34,352 bases of DNA from Lachnospiraceae bacterium (GCA_011958945.1 BLLT01000017.1:1-34352); one strand, 5' to 3'. Positions 1 to 8,400 are shown, counted from the stretch's first letter. Numbers and translations: made by a program. Notes: generated by a model not told the origin, from the letters alone.

Positions 1-34
1 GCTTACAACGCTGTGGCGTAATTTCCTATAATGT

Positions 35-62
35 AAAAAAGAGGACAGCCTTCGCCATCCTC
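35..62 (-). terminator. Intrinsic terminator after oppA
   Basis: On the minus strand a 9-bp stem (arms at 54-62 and 41-49, two G-U pairs) closes a GAAG tetraloop and is followed directly by six T (35-40). It lies about 20 nt past the oppA stop codon and fits a Rho-independent end of the opp operon. Confidence 0.9.
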
Positions 63-83
63 TTCTCATTTCAAATCATTCAA

Positions 84-1859
84 TTATTCAGCAGCCTCTG
101 TAGTTTCAGCGGCATCCGCTGCACCTGCACCATCCGTAATATCTGCATACATGAAGTACCAGTATCCGTAAGGTGAATGCCAGGAGCCTGTAATCTTATC
201 GCTCTGCAGCCAGAAGTCATTGTAGTAAGCAATCGGGATACAAGCTGTTTCTTCCATCAGAATATCCTCTGCTGTATGAAGAGCTTCAGAACGCTCTGCT
301 GCATCCAATGTAGTTCTGGATGTGTCCATAGCAGCATCGTAATCAGCATTGTTAAACTTACCATCGTTGTTGCCGTTTGTGGAGTATAACAAGTCTAACA
401 TATTGGAAGGATCGCTGTAGTCGCCAACCCAACCGTTACGAACCACATCATATTCACCGTTACGGCGCATAGGTGTGAAGCTGGACCATTCTACGATATT
501 TACCTGAAGGTCAATCCCCAGTTCTGCCCATGCCTGCTGTAAATACTCGGCTACTACTTTGTGATACCCTGCATCATTAGTTGTATAGGAAATTGACGGG
601 AAACCTTCTCCGTTAGGATATCCGGCTTCTTCCATCAAAGCTTTAGCTTCTTCTAAGTTAGCCTCAAAATTCGTGGTGTCAATATAAGCGTTTCCGCCGT
701 TTGCCTTGTCGATAAACGGAGTGCCGTCTGTATCAGTCCAGCCAGGACCCATGAAGTTGCCGGCTGCTGTATATGTTCCCTGCATCAAAGTACCGCCCAC
801 ATATTCGCGGTCGATAGCCAGGCTCAGCGCACGGCGCACTTTTGCATCTGCAAATGCTTCATTGTTCAGGTTCAGGCTGATGTAGTAAGTACCGATAATC
901 GGGTCTACATAGAAATCGCCATTCCCTTCCAGGCTGGGAATTTCTTCCGTAGGAACATCCTTGATGAAAAGAACTTCTTCTGTCTGGTAAGCGCTGTAAG
1001 CAGCATTGGAATCTTCAATCAAAGCGAACTGAATACCGTCCAGTTTGATTGCATCCGCATTCCAGTAGTTCGGGTTCTTGCTGAACAGGATGTGAGAACC
1101 TTCTACCCATTCCGTCATATAGAAAGGACCATTGGATACATAAGTCTCCGGTGCAATTGCCCATGCATCGCCGTTAGCTTCTACTGTAGCCTGCTGTACC
1201 GGGCTCAATGTTGCAAATGCTGCAAGGCTTCCGAAATAGGAGCAAGGAGCATTTAATGTAACAACCAAAGTCCTGTCGTCTTCTGCAACCACTTGAAGTG
1301 CATCCAGGTTTCCTCCAATCGCATCTTCGTAACCAGCTACCATACTAAGTACGGTTTCTGCATAAGGAGCTGCTACGTTAGGATCACATACACGTTTCCA
1401 GCTGTAAACAAAATCATTTGCTGTCAAGTCACTTCCATCAGACCATTTCAGCCCTTCCCTTAAATGGAATGTCCATGTAAGGCCGTCTTCCGAAGTCTCC
1501 CATGATTCTGCCTGTCCGGGAGCAAGCTGTCCGTCCTGGTCAACAACCAAGAGACATTCGAATGCATGAAGCAGCATATTGCCGCCGTCTACTGCACTGT
1601 TAAGTGCCGGGTCAATAGTTTCAGGGTCAGGTCCAATCTGAACCTTCAAGATTTTGCTGCCATCGGATGCAGCCGGTGCTTCTGCCTCTGCATCTTCTGC
1701 CTCTGCATCTTCTGCCGGTGCTTCTGCCCCGTCATCTGCGGCAGGTGCTTCCGCAGCCGGTTCCTGTGCCGGAGCCGATTCGTTTCCGGAACCGCCGCAG
1801 GCTGTCAGGCCGGCAACCATAACAGCTGCCATCAAGAGTGCTACTACTCTCTTTTTCAT
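84..1859 (-). CDS. oppA: Oligopeptide ABC transporter substrate-binding lipoprotein (OppA type, SBP_bac_5)
   Basis: Extracytoplasmic peptide-binding lipoprotein of the transporter encoded just upstream (591 aa). The reading frame stays open to 1976, but the ATG at 1859 is chosen because it follows a strong AGGAGG site and opens a lipoprotein signal (MKKRVVALLMAA..., lipobox LTAC, lipidated Cys21). After the Cys comes an Ala/Glu/Asp/Pro-rich tether to about residue 65. The SBP_bac_5 domain follows, with family-like stretches such as DPETIDPALNS, LTWTFHLREGLKWSDG and ALSLAIDREYV. The gene is last in the opp operon, 165 nt behind oppF, and a possible own promoter lies in that gap. Specificity (oligo- or dipeptide) cannot be read from sequence. 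Known of the family: peptide scavenging, sometimes peptide signals. Confidence 0.95.
   Translation of the reverse strand: MKKRVVALLMAAVMVAGLTACGGSGNESAPAQEPAAEAPAADDGAEAPAEDAEAEDAEAEAPAASDGSKILKVQIGPDPETIDPALNSAVDGGNMLLHAFECLLVVDQDGQLAPGQAESWETSEDGLTWTFHLREGLKWSDGSDLTANDFVYSWKRVCDPNVAAPYAETVLSMVAGYEDAIGGNLDALQVVAEDDRTLVVTLNAPCSYFGSLAAFATLSPVQQATVEANGDAWAIAPETYVSNGPFYMTEWVEGSHILFSKNPNYWNADAIKLDGIQFALIEDSNAAYSAYQTEEVLFIKDVPTEEIPSLEGNGDFYVDPIIGTYYISLNLNNEAFADAKVRRALSLAIDREYVGGTLMQGTYTAAGNFMGPGWTDTDGTPFIDKANGGNAYIDTTNFEANLEEAKALMEEAGYPNGEGFPSISYTTNDAGYHKVVAEYLQQAWAELGIDLQVNIVEWSSFTPMRRNGEYDVVRNGWVGDYSDPSNMLDLLYSTNGNNDGKFNNADYDAAMDTSRTTLDAAERSEALHTAEDILMEETACIPIAYYNDFWLQSDKITGSWHSPYGYWYFMYADITDGAGAADAAETTEAAE
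1681..1716 (-). repeat. 15-bp tandem repeat in the oppA tether
   Basis: Two perfect 15-bp copies (1681-1695 and 1696-1710) plus 6 bp of a third encode the repeated acidic unit EDAEA just after the lipid anchor of OppA. Unit length is a multiple of three, so copy change would alter tether length without a frameshift. Confidence 0.8.
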
Positions 1860-1923
1860 AGTTTTTCCTCCTCTTTGAATTGGAATATTAAATAGTATAT
1901 AAACATTACGCCTACCTAAGAAA

Positions 1924-1952
1924 ACTTTATGGTATTTGTAGCTGTCTATCAA
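1924..1952 (-). promoter_or_regulatory. Possible sigma-A promoter for oppA
   Basis: Minus-strand TTGATA (1947-1952), 17-nt spacer and TAAAGT (1924-1929) sit between oppF and oppA, about 65 nt before the oppA start. The match is partial and the DNA is AT-rich, so this is tentative. It would allow the binding protein to be made in excess of the membrane parts, as is common for such transporters. Confidence 0.35.
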
Positions 1953-1995
1953 AATTATTCTATGCTGCATTATCATCTATAATTTTGCGGCATAA

Positions 1996-2012
1996 GGGCA
2001 AAATTTTTGCCC
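1996..2012 (-). repeat. Inverted repeat between oppF and oppA
   Basis: Perfect 8+1+8 inverted repeat (GGGCAAAA arm at 1996-2003, TTTTGCCC arm at 2005-2012) starting 12 nt past the oppF stop. As RNA it gives about a 6-bp stem with an AU-rich top and no T-run after it. It may be an intercistronic stabilising hairpin, a leaky terminator or an operator; sequence alone does not decide. Confidence 0.6.
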
Positions 2013-2024
2013 TGTCTTTACCTT

Positions 2025-3014
2025 TTACTGGCATTTTTCAAAATGGTGGCAAGCCACATAATGGCCGGAAGAAACTTCTCTCCACTCCGGCACCTCTGCC
2101 GCACACCTCTCATTAGCATACGGACATCTCGTCCGGAATCGGCATCCGGAAGGCGGGTTCAACGGACTGGGAACATCCCCTTCTAATACAATACGGCTGC
2201 TTTCCTTTGCCACCTTGGGGTCCGCAATAGGAATCGCGGAAATCAGGCTCTTCGTATAAGGATGCAGGCTGCGGGTGGTCAGTTCATAGCTGTCGGCCAA
2301 TTCCACCATTCTTCCCAGATACATAACACCTATCCGGTTGGATATATGTTTAACCACGGATAAATCATGGGCAATAAATAAATAGGTCAATCCCATGTCC
2401 TCCTGCAAGTCTTCAAACATATTGATTACCTGGGCCTGGATGGAAACATCCAGCGCGGAAATCGGCTCATCGCATACAATGAATTCCGGATTTACTGCCA
2501 ATGCCCTGGCAATGCCGACCCGCTGTCTCTGCCCCCCGGAAAATTCATGGGGATACCGGTTGGCATGTTCGGAATTAAGCCCTACCCTCCGAAGCATCTC
2601 TATAATAATATCATAGCGTTCCTGTTTATTCGCTGCCAATTTATGGACGTCAATAGCTTCCCCCACAATATCGCCTACCGTCATACGTGGGTCCAGACTG
2701 GCGTAAGGATCCTGAAATACAATCTGCATCCTCTTCCGATAAGGCAGCATATCTACCGAAACCTTATTTTCCACATCAAAAATTACCGTTCCGTCATAGG
2801 TGAACTTCCCGCCGGTGGGTTCATATAACCGGAGCAGCGTACGCCCTGTAGTTGTCTTTCCACAGCCCGATTCCCCCACAAGGCCAAGGGTTTCCCCTCT
2901 ATTGATATAAAAAGAAACATCGTCTACCGCCTGCACATATTTCTTATTTTTGCCGAAACCGCCGGCCGGGAAGTACTGGCGTAAATGCTCTACTTGCACT
3001 AATTTGTCACTCAT
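2025..3014 (-). CDS. oppF: Oligopeptide ABC transporter ATP-binding protein OppF
   Basis: Cytoplasmic ATPase that pairs with OppD to power peptide import (329 aa, usual length). Visible motifs: Walker A GESGCGKT near residue 47, the ABC signature [12 protein letters not shown], Walker [13 protein letters not shown] and the switch His in IAHDLSVV. The C-terminal oligo_HPY region has the Cys-bearing [15 protein letters not shown] motif typical of Opp/Dpp ATPases. The ATG at 3014 overlaps the oppD stop by 8 nt and is preceded by GGAGGAG inside oppD, so translation is probably coupled. Assignment to F rather than D rests on its position after oppD and on its sequence style. Confidence 0.95.
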   Translation of the reverse strand: MSDKLVQVEHLRQYFPAGGFGKNKKYVQAVDDVSFYINRGETLGLVGESGCGKTTTGRTLLRLYEPTGGKFTYDGTVIFDVENKVSVDMLPYRKRMQIVFQDPYASLDPRMTVGDIVGEAIDVHKLAANKQERYDIIIEMLRRVGLNSEHANRYPHEFSGGQRQRVGIARALAVNPEFIVCDEPISALDVSIQAQVINMFEDLQEDMGLTYLFIAHDLSVVKHISNRIGVMYLGRMVELADSYELTTRSLHPYTKSLISAIPIADPKVAKESSRIVLEGDVPSPLNPPSGCRFRTRCPYANERCAAEVPEWREVSSGHYVACHHFEKCQ

Positions 3015-4023
3015 TTGCCGCTCCTCCTTCCATCTCCTCCTTCTGGTTCAGCCAGCATTGTGTATAGTGAGTCTCGCTGAAAGTCGTCACAGGAGGCATT
3101 TCCCTTAGACAAATTTTCATGCATTCCTCACAGCGGGGGGCAAATGGACATCCCTTGGGAGGGTTCAGCATATCCACCGGAGTTCCCTCTATGGGAACAA
3201 GCCTCTCATGCTCTTTTGTATCCAGTCTCGGAATGCTGCGGATCAGCCCCTTCGTATATTGATGCTTCGGATTATAAAAAATATCTTCTGCCGTACCGTA
3301 TTCCACGATTCTTCCCGCATACATAACGGCAATCCTCTCACACATGCTCGCTACCACACCAAGGTCATGGGTAATCATGATAATCGCCATCCCCAGCTTT
3401 TCTTTTAACTCCATCATAAGTTCCAGAATCTGGGCCTGAATCGTCACATCCAAAGCCGTGGTGGGCTCATCTGCAATTAACAGCTTTGGTTCACAGGCCA
3501 GGGCAATCGCTATCATCACACGCTGGCGCATACCGCCGGAGAGTTCATGGGGATACTGTTTCAGTCTTTTTTCCGGTTCGTTGATACCTACCAGTTCCAA
3601 CAGTTCCTTTGCCCTTTCGTGAGCCTCTTTTTTCTTTTTATCCGTATGAAGCAAAACTACTTCTTCTATCTGATTTCCTATGGTATAGACGGGATTTAGG
3701 CTGGTCATGGGATCCTGGAAAATGATAGACACCTCATTTCCCCTGATTTTCCTCATTTCCTTTTCCGTCATTGTCTCAATCTCATGCCCGTTAAACCAGA
3801 GCGTACCGCCTAAAAGCTTACCCGGATGCGCTGTGAGCCCCATCAGGCTATAGGCTGTTACCGACTTGCCGGAGCCGCTCTCCCCTACTATTCCCAGGAC
3901 TTCCCCTTCCTCCAGCATAATGGAAACGTCATTTAACGCCTTTACCTCTCCCGCCGGAGTAAAGAAAGAAAGCCGTTCATTTTTTATATCCACTAATTTT
4001 CTGACATTCTGTTCTTCTGCCAT
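3007..4023 (-). CDS. oppD: Oligopeptide ABC transporter ATP-binding protein OppD
   Basis: First ATPase subunit of the peptide importer (338 aa). It shows Walker A GESGSGKS at about 47-54, signature LSGGMRQRVMIA, Walker B LLIADEPTTALD, and the H-loop in MITHDLGVVA. The C-terminal oligo_HPY segment carries Cys-rich GCPFAPRCEECMKIC; in related DppD proteins such cysteines hold an Fe-S cluster, which is only an inference here. It starts 18 nt after oppC with a weak ribosome binding site (AAAGG about 13 nt upstream). Confidence 0.95.
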   Translation of the reverse strand: MAEEQNVRKLVDIKNERLSFFTPAGEVKALNDVSIMLEEGEVLGIVGESGSGKSVTAYSLMGLTAHPGKLLGGTLWFNGHEIETMTEKEMRKIRGNEVSIIFQDPMTSLNPVYTIGNQIEEVVLLHTDKKKKEAHERAKELLELVGINEPEKRLKQYPHELSGGMRQRVMIAIALACEPKLLIADEPTTALDVTIQAQILELMMELKEKLGMAIIMITHDLGVVASMCERIAVMYAGRIVEYGTAEDIFYNPKHQYTKGLIRSIPRLDTKEHERLVPIEGTPVDMLNPPKGCPFAPRCEECMKICLREMPPVTTFSETHYTQCWLNQKEEMEGGAANE

Positions 4024-4041
4024 TTTTATACGCTGCCTTTC

Positions 4042-5088
4042 CTATTTTTTTAATTTAGGGTCAAATGCATCCCTAAGGCCGTCTCCCAACAAGTTAAAGC
4101 TTAAAATAATCAAGCTAATCAATGCTGCCGGAATAAACAGCAGATGGGGATATGTATTCAATCCGTTAATCGCTTCACTGGCCAGGCTTCCCAAAGAAGG
4201 AAGCGGAACCGCAACACCCAGGCCCAAAAAACTTAAAAAGCTTTCCGTAAAAATGGAAGAAGGGATTTGAAGCGTGGTAGTTACAATCAGCGTTCCGATA
4301 CAGTTGGTCAGCAGATGCTTTTTAATAATCTTCCCGTTGCTCACCCCTAATGCCCTGGCTGCCGTCACATATTCGCTTTCCTTAAGCATAAGCACCTGGC
4401 TTCTCACCATCCTGGCCATGCCTACCCAATAAAGCAGGGCAAATACGATAAAAATACTAATTAGGTTCGTTCCCACCGTCCTTATCCAGCCAAATCCGGG
4501 AACCTCCGTCAGCCCTTCCATAGGCGCTTTTAACGCAAAGGATAACAATACAATCAATAAAATATCCGGTATGGTATAAATAATATCCACGATACGCATC
4601 ATGACCAAATCTACCCAGCCGCCGAAAAATGCAGCAATGGAGCCATATGCGGAACCAATCACAAAAATAATTGCCGTCGCAATCAATCCAACCAGAAGCG
4701 AAATCCTGCTCCCCATCATTACCCTGATGGCATAATCACGGCCCAGCTTATCCGTGCCGAAAATATGCGGGAATACCTTTTCCCCGGCCGCCTTCGCTTC
4801 CAATTCCTGCTCGGAATACTGCATCGGCTTTAAATTATTCGCCCCTTTCATCTGCTCCTTATAAGAATACGGATAAAAAGAAGGAACAATAAACGAAAAT
4901 ACCATAACGATAAGAATCACCACAATACTAACCATCGCTACTTTATTTTTTGCGAGACGCCTGAAGCCGTCCTTCCAGAAGCTTACGCTCTCCCGCATAA
5001 TGACAAGGCTTTCTTTTTCTTCCTCCGTAGCAGGAAGGAAATCCTCAGGATTAAGTTTTAGCTGAAAACTCATTGGATTCTGTTTCAT
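4042..5088 (-). CDS. oppC: Oligopeptide ABC transporter permease OppC
   Basis: Inner-membrane permease (348 aa) that forms the peptide channel with OppB. The N-terminal about 45 residues are cytoplasmic, then a first membrane span (KVAMVSIVVILIVMVFSFIV), a periplasmic loop with the FGTDKLGRD motif typical of OppC, and a BPD_transp_1 core. The EAA loop that contacts the ATPases is seen as EYVTAARALGVSNGKIIKKHLL, broken here at 'EYVTAARALGVSNG' and 'KIIKKHLL'. It lies 18 nt after oppB. The ATG at 5088 is used; an in-frame ATG four codons later is an alternative. Confidence 0.95.
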   Translation of the reverse strand: MKQNPMSFQLKLNPEDFLPATEEEKESLVIMRESVSFWKDGFRRLAKNKVAMVSIVVILIVMVFSFIVPSFYPYSYKEQMKGANNLKPMQYSEQELEAKAAGEKVFPHIFGTDKLGRDYAIRVMMGSRISLLVGLIATAIIFVIGSAYGSIAAFFGGWVDLVMMRIVDIIYTIPDILLIVLLSFALKAPMEGLTEVPGFGWIRTVGTNLISIFIVFALLYWVGMARMVRSQVLMLKESEYVTAARALGVSNGKIIKKHLLTNCIGTLIVTTTLQIPSSIFTESFLSFLGLGVAVPLPSLGSLASEAINGLNTYPHLLFIPAALISLIILSFNLLGDGLRDAFDPKLKK

Positions 5089-5106
5089 TCTCTTCTTCTC
5101 TCTCCC

Positions 5107-6024
5107 TTACTTTAATTTGATTCTGGGGTCTACTATCTTATAAACAATATCAACCAGTACATTCATAACAATAATCAATGTGGCAAGGAAAATGGTCGTT
5201 CCCATGATAACCGTATAATCACGGCTGGTGATGGAACCGATAAATTCTCCTCCCAGACCCGGGATTGTAAAAATCTTCTCCACTACAAAGCTTCCCGATA
5301 ATGTATAGGCTAACATAGGACCTACATAAGTAATAACAGGTAAAATAGCATTTCGCAAGGCATGTTTAAACAAACTAACCACCTGTGACAAACCTTTTGC
5401 CCTTGCCGTACGCATATAATCCTGCCCCAGTACATCCAGCATGGAAGACCGTGTGAGCCTCATTATGTATGCCGTCGGATAGAATGCAAGCGCAATGACA
5501 GGCATAATATAATGTTTCCAGGAAGTAAGCCCTAAAGTGGGGAGAACCTTCAATTTCACGCCAAGGAAATACATTAATACCGTACAGATTACAAAGCTGG
5601 GTACTGCAATCCCGCAGGTTGCTACCACACTGATAAAACTATCCACAAATTTCCCCCGCCGGATGGCCGCTATACAGCCTAAGGGAATGCCGACGCACAA
5701 TGCAACAAGCACTGAAATCCCGCCTACCCTGGCCGAAACAGGAAATTTATTCTTAATAATGGCCGCTACGGTACGGCCCCTTTGTTTTAAGCTGTCACCG
5801 AAATCCCCGTGAAGCGCATCCTTCATATATGTAAGATACTGCTCAAACAACGGCTTGTCCAAGCCATATTTTGCTTCCAGCGCCGCCTGCGCCTGCGGAC
5901 TAATCGCTTTTTCCGACAGGAACGGCCCCCCTGGCACCATATTCATTAGAAAGAAAGTAATGGTAGCAACTGCCCAAATCGTCACGATTGCCAGACCAAT
6001 ACGTTTTGCAATATACTTTAACAT
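5107..6024 (-). CDS. oppB: Oligopeptide ABC transporter permease OppB
   Basis: Second channel permease and first gene of the opp operon (305 aa). The frame is open up to 6126, but the ATG at 6024 (MLKYIAKRIG) is chosen. It matches the family start, follows AAGAGGAG at good spacing, and the upstream 34 residues are charged and unlike OppB. Features: first span IGLAIVTIWAVATITFFLMN, the conserved NMVPGGPF motif, the YGLDKPLFEQYL periplasmic segment, and an EAA loop DYMRTARAKGLSQVV with NAILPVIT after it. The leader upstream (6025-6181) holds hairpins that could be regulatory. Confidence 0.95.
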   Translation of the reverse strand: MLKYIAKRIGLAIVTIWAVATITFFLMNMVPGGPFLSEKAISPQAQAALEAKYGLDKPLFEQYLTYMKDALHGDFGDSLKQRGRTVAAIIKNKFPVSARVGGISVLVALCVGIPLGCIAAIRRGKFVDSFISVVATCGIAVPSFVICTVLMYFLGVKLKVLPTLGLTSWKHYIMPVIALAFYPTAYIMRLTRSSMLDVLGQDYMRTARAKGLSQVVSLFKHALRNAILPVITYVGPMLAYTLSGSFVVEKIFTIPGLGGEFIGSITSRDYTVIMGTTIFLATLIIVMNVLVDIVYKIVDPRIKLK

Positions 6025-6098
6025 ATTTTCAGCTCCTCTTATGCTCTCATTATTCTGAAATCGGATTCTTAGCTTTCCGTCTGCCTTAACGCGTCGGA

Positions 6099-6118
6099 CG
6101 GACACATATGCTTGTCCG
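6099..6118 (-). repeat. Inverted repeat in the opp leader
   Basis: Perfect 6-bp arms CGGACA (6099-6104) and TGTCCG (6113-6118) with an 8-nt gap, in a patch where GGAC-type motifs recur (TCGGACGGACAC and TCCGGCGGACAC). It lies between the opp promoter and the oppB ribosome binding site. It may fold in the leader RNA or be an operator; no regulator is suggested by sequence. Confidence 0.45.
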
Positions 6119-6136
6119 GCGGACACTGTAGGTAAT

Positions 6137-6166
6137 AAAAAACGGAAAACCTTGGTTTTAACTCCG
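6137..6166 (-). promoter_or_regulatory. Terminator-like hairpin in the opp leader (possible attenuator)
   Basis: On the minus strand, shortly after the predicted start site, CGGA + 4-nt bulge + AAAC pairs with GTTT + TCCG across a CAAG loop and is followed immediately by six T (6137-6142). Hairpin plus T-run resembles a weak intrinsic terminator placed about 100 nt before oppB. No uORF or known riboswitch core was recognised, so attenuation is inference. Confidence 0.35.
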
Positions 6167-6187
6167 GTTCCTTATCACACGTTCCAT

Positions 6188-6217
6188 ATTTTATCAAAGA
6201 ATACATTGCTTTGTCAA
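6188..6217 (-). promoter_or_regulatory. Sigma-A promoter of the opp operon
   Basis: Minus-strand consensus -35 TTGACA (6212-6217), 18-nt spacer and -10 TAAAAT (6188-6193), embedded in AT-rich DNA. Predicted start near 6181 gives a leader of about 157 nt before oppB. This is the best promoter match in the window. Confidence 0.8.
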
Positions 6218-6505
6218 TCGTATTTTATTCGTATCTGTGCGGTAAATGATTCATTTTTTTACATTATTTTGCATTTTACTGCATGAATATTCTTTATCTC
6301 TTTACTTTGTTAAACTTTTTTTATATTTATTCATCTTTTTGGAATATTTATTTATTATTATTTCATTAACATTTTTTAAGATTTTTATGGATTTTTTTAA
6401 GATTTTAAAAGAAAACAGATGAGACGGGCTTTTACGGTTACATCCTTTCCTTTAACAAACCCATCAATTTCATTTCCCTATTCTCCATTTCATGGATTCT
6501 TTTCT
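6218..6505. other. AT-rich intergenic region between tsf terminator and opp promoter
   Basis: About 290 bp with no plausible gene on either strand. It is very AT-rich with runs of A/T on both strands. It contains a direct repeat TTTTTTAAGATTTT at 6372-6385 and again at 6393-6406 (21-bp offset, about two helical turns). It may be curved DNA or hold regulator sites for opp; nothing else is recognised. Confidence 0.6.
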
Positions 6506-6551
6506 ATAAAAAACCCCTGTAAATGGCATCCTCACACCATTCACAGGGGTT
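6506..6551 (-). terminator. Intrinsic terminator after tsf
   Basis: Long near-perfect stem on the minus strand: 15-bp arms at 6537-6551 and 6512-6526 (one G-U pair), 10-nt loop, then a T-rich run. It lies about 30 nt past the tsf stop and ends the rpsB-tsf transcript. Confidence 0.95.
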
Positions 6552-6583
6552 TCTTCATTCAAAATAACCAGGCAACCTTTGTC

Positions 6584-7520
6584 TTATGCATTCATCTGCT
6601 TCGCCACTTCCTCAGCAAAGTTCTCTTCTTTCTTCTCCAGGCCTTCCCCTGTCTCAAAGCGTACGAACTTCTTAACGGAAAGTTCTGCGTTATTTTCCTT
6701 CCCAACCTGGGCGATATACTGCGCTACTGTCTGTTTTCCATCCTCTGCTTTTACATAAGTCTGCTCTAACAGGCATACTTCCTTCAGTTCTTTGTTCAGA
6801 CGGCCAACTACAGCGCCTTCGATAACCTTCTCCGGCTTTCCAGCCATCTTAGGATCCTGGGCAATCTGTGCCATAAGGATTTCTTTTTCATGTGCCTTAT
6901 ATTCCTCGGAAACATCTGCCGTAGAAACATATTTAGGGGAAAGTGCTGCTACCTGCATTGCAATATTGGTCATCGCTTCTTTCACCGCATCGTTCACCAC
7001 ATTGGTGGCTGCCTCTACGATAACGCCGATTCTGCCGCCGCCATGTACATAAGATACCACACAGCCTTCATTTGCAACTACTTTTTCGAACCTTCTGATA
7101 TTTAAGTTCTCACCAATCACTGCAACTTTCTCTACCAAAGCTTCTTTTACTGTCTTAGAGGAATCCTCTTTCCAGTTCTCTGCCATAAAAGCGTCCAAAT
7201 CCGCTGCATCAGAATTTACAGCCTGTGCTGCCACTGCTTCTACGAAGTTCTGGAAATCCGCATTCTTCGCCACAAAGTCAGTTTCGGAATTCACTTCCAC
7301 AACCGCTGCAACCTTGTCTCCATCCATTGCTACACGGCAAAGGCCTTCTGCTGCAATCCTGCCAGCCTTTTTCTCCGCTTTCGCCTGTCCGTTCTTCCTT
7401 AAAAAATTCAACCGCTGCATCCATATCGCCATTTGTCTCGGTGAGCGCTTTTTTACAGTCCATCATACCTGCACCGGTCAATTCCCTCAATTCTTTTACC
7501 ATTCCTGCTGTAATAGCCAT
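6584..7520 (-). CDS. tsf: Elongation factor Ts, split by a +1 frameshift
   Basis: EF-Ts recycles EF-Tu by exchanging GDP for GTP and is normally essential. The first about 42 codons (from ATG 7520, after GGAGG) read [20 protein letters not shown] and on to AVEF, a perfect family start. The rest of the protein, with the signature [10 protein letters not shown], is in the +1 frame and ends at 6584. The two join cleanly if one base is removed from the six-base run at 7401-7406 (A on plus, T on minus), giving ...[21 protein letters not shown], which fits EF-Ts. Corrected length is about 311 aa, normal for the family. As given, the gene stops early in the first frame near 7278. A sequencing or assembly error is most likely; a real mutation or recoding is less so. 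Confidence 0.95.
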
Positions 7521-7573
7521 TTATATCAATCCTCCATTCAAACTATACTAATATCGCTTTGCAAAAACATCCC

Positions 7574-7614
7574 CCGCCGTATTCCATCGTCCATGGCGGC
7601 AGAATGTTCCTGCC
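7574..7614 (-). repeat. Competing hairpins in the rpsB-tsf spacer
   Basis: The 106-nt spacer contains GGCAG/CTGCC arms (7598-7602, 7610-7614; 7-nt loop) and CCGCC/GGCGG arms (7574-7578, 7595-7599). They share bases 7598-7599, so they cannot both form fully. There is no T-run. They may tune tsf relative to rpsB; that is inference. Confidence 0.4.
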
Positions 7615-7626
7615 ATTACTGCCTTA

Positions 7627-8400
7627 TTATTCTGCTGCAGCCACCTCTTCAATGTCAGTTGCTTCCGCAGCAGCAGCCTCTGCCATCTGTACAGCCGCTT
7701 CATCTACCATCGCTTCTTCACCCTGATTTGCTTCGATTACAGCATCAGCCATCTTGGAAACAATCAATTTTACCGCCCTGATTGCATCGTCATTCCCCGG
7801 AATAATATAATCCAGTTCTTCCGGATCGCTATTGGTATCGCCGATACCGATTAATGTGATGCCAAGTACATGGGCTTCCTGTACACAGATTCTTTCCTTC
7901 TTAGGGTCTACAACGAAAATAGCATCGGGGATTCTTGTCATTTCTTTAATACCGCCAAGGTTTCTCTCCAGCTTATCCCATTCTTTTCTTAAGGCAATTA
8001 CTTCCTTCTTAGGAAGCACATCGAAGGTTCCGTCCTGGGACATAATCTCAATCTGTTTGAGCCTCTCTACCCTGCTACGGATTGTTTTGAAGTTAGTAAG
8101 CATACCGCCCAGCCATCTTTCGTTCACGTAGAACATGCCGCAGCGTTCTGCTTCTACCCTTACCGCATCCTGTGCCTGTTTCTTCGTTCCTACAAAGAGA
8201 ATGGTTCCTCCCTGGGATACGATGTCGAATACTGCCTTGTAAGCCTCGTCTACTTTTCCCACAGATTTCTGCAGGTCAATGATGTGAATGCCATTCCTCT
8301 CCGTAAAAATATAAGGAGCCATTTTAGGATTCCATCTTCTTGTCTGATGCCCGAAGTGGACACCTGCTTCCAACAGCTGTTTCATAGAAATTACACTCAT
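7627..8400 (-). CDS. rpsB: Small ribosomal subunit protein S2
   Basis: 30S ribosomal protein S2 (257 aa). The frame extends upstream to 8553, but the ATG at 8400 is chosen because it follows GGAGGT and starts the family sequence [19 protein letters not shown]. Conserved blocks: [44 protein letters not shown] and [10 protein letters not shown]. The C-terminus is an Ala/Glu-rich tail, common in Clostridia. It is followed by tsf, the near-universal partner, and preceded by a promoter and a leader of about 117 nt. Known: S2 represses its own operon in E. coli; whether the leader here does so is unknown. Confidence 0.98.
   Translation of the reverse strand: MSVISMKQLLEAGVHFGHQTRRWNPKMAPYIFTERNGIHIIDLQKSVGKVDEAYKAVFDIVSQGGTILFVGTKKQAQDAVRVEAERCGMFYVNERWLGGMLTNFKTIRSRVERLKQIEIMSQDGTFDVLPKKEVIALRKEWDKLERNLGGIKEMTRIPDAIFVVDPKKERICVQEAHVLGITLIGIGDTNSDPEELDYIIPGNDDAIRAVKLIVSKMADAVIEANQGEEAMVDEAAVQMAEAAAAEATDIEEVAAAE

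Noticed and set aside
1860-1976. N-terminal extension of OppA to 1976
   Set aside because: It would bury the lipoprotein signal peptide; the ATG at 1859 follows AGGAGG.
6025-6126. N-terminal extension of OppB to 6126
   Set aside because: The 34 extra residues are charged and unlike OppB, and the ATG at 6024 has its own good ribosome binding site; the DNA is better explained as leader.
6218-6505. A sigma-28 promoter or small gene in the AT-rich gap
   Set aside because: No GCCGATAA-type -10 box and no frame with a credible ribosome binding site were found.
7395-7415. Programmed frameshifting in tsf as the main explanation
   Set aside because: Such recoding is known for prfB, not for tsf; there is no SD-like stimulator or stop codon at the shift site, so an error in a homopolymer is simpler.
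7278-7520. An independent 80-aa gene, [13 protein letters not shown]...
   Set aside because: It is the first part of EF-Ts; the tail after the six-base run is out-of-frame sequence, so it belongs to the frameshifted tsf.
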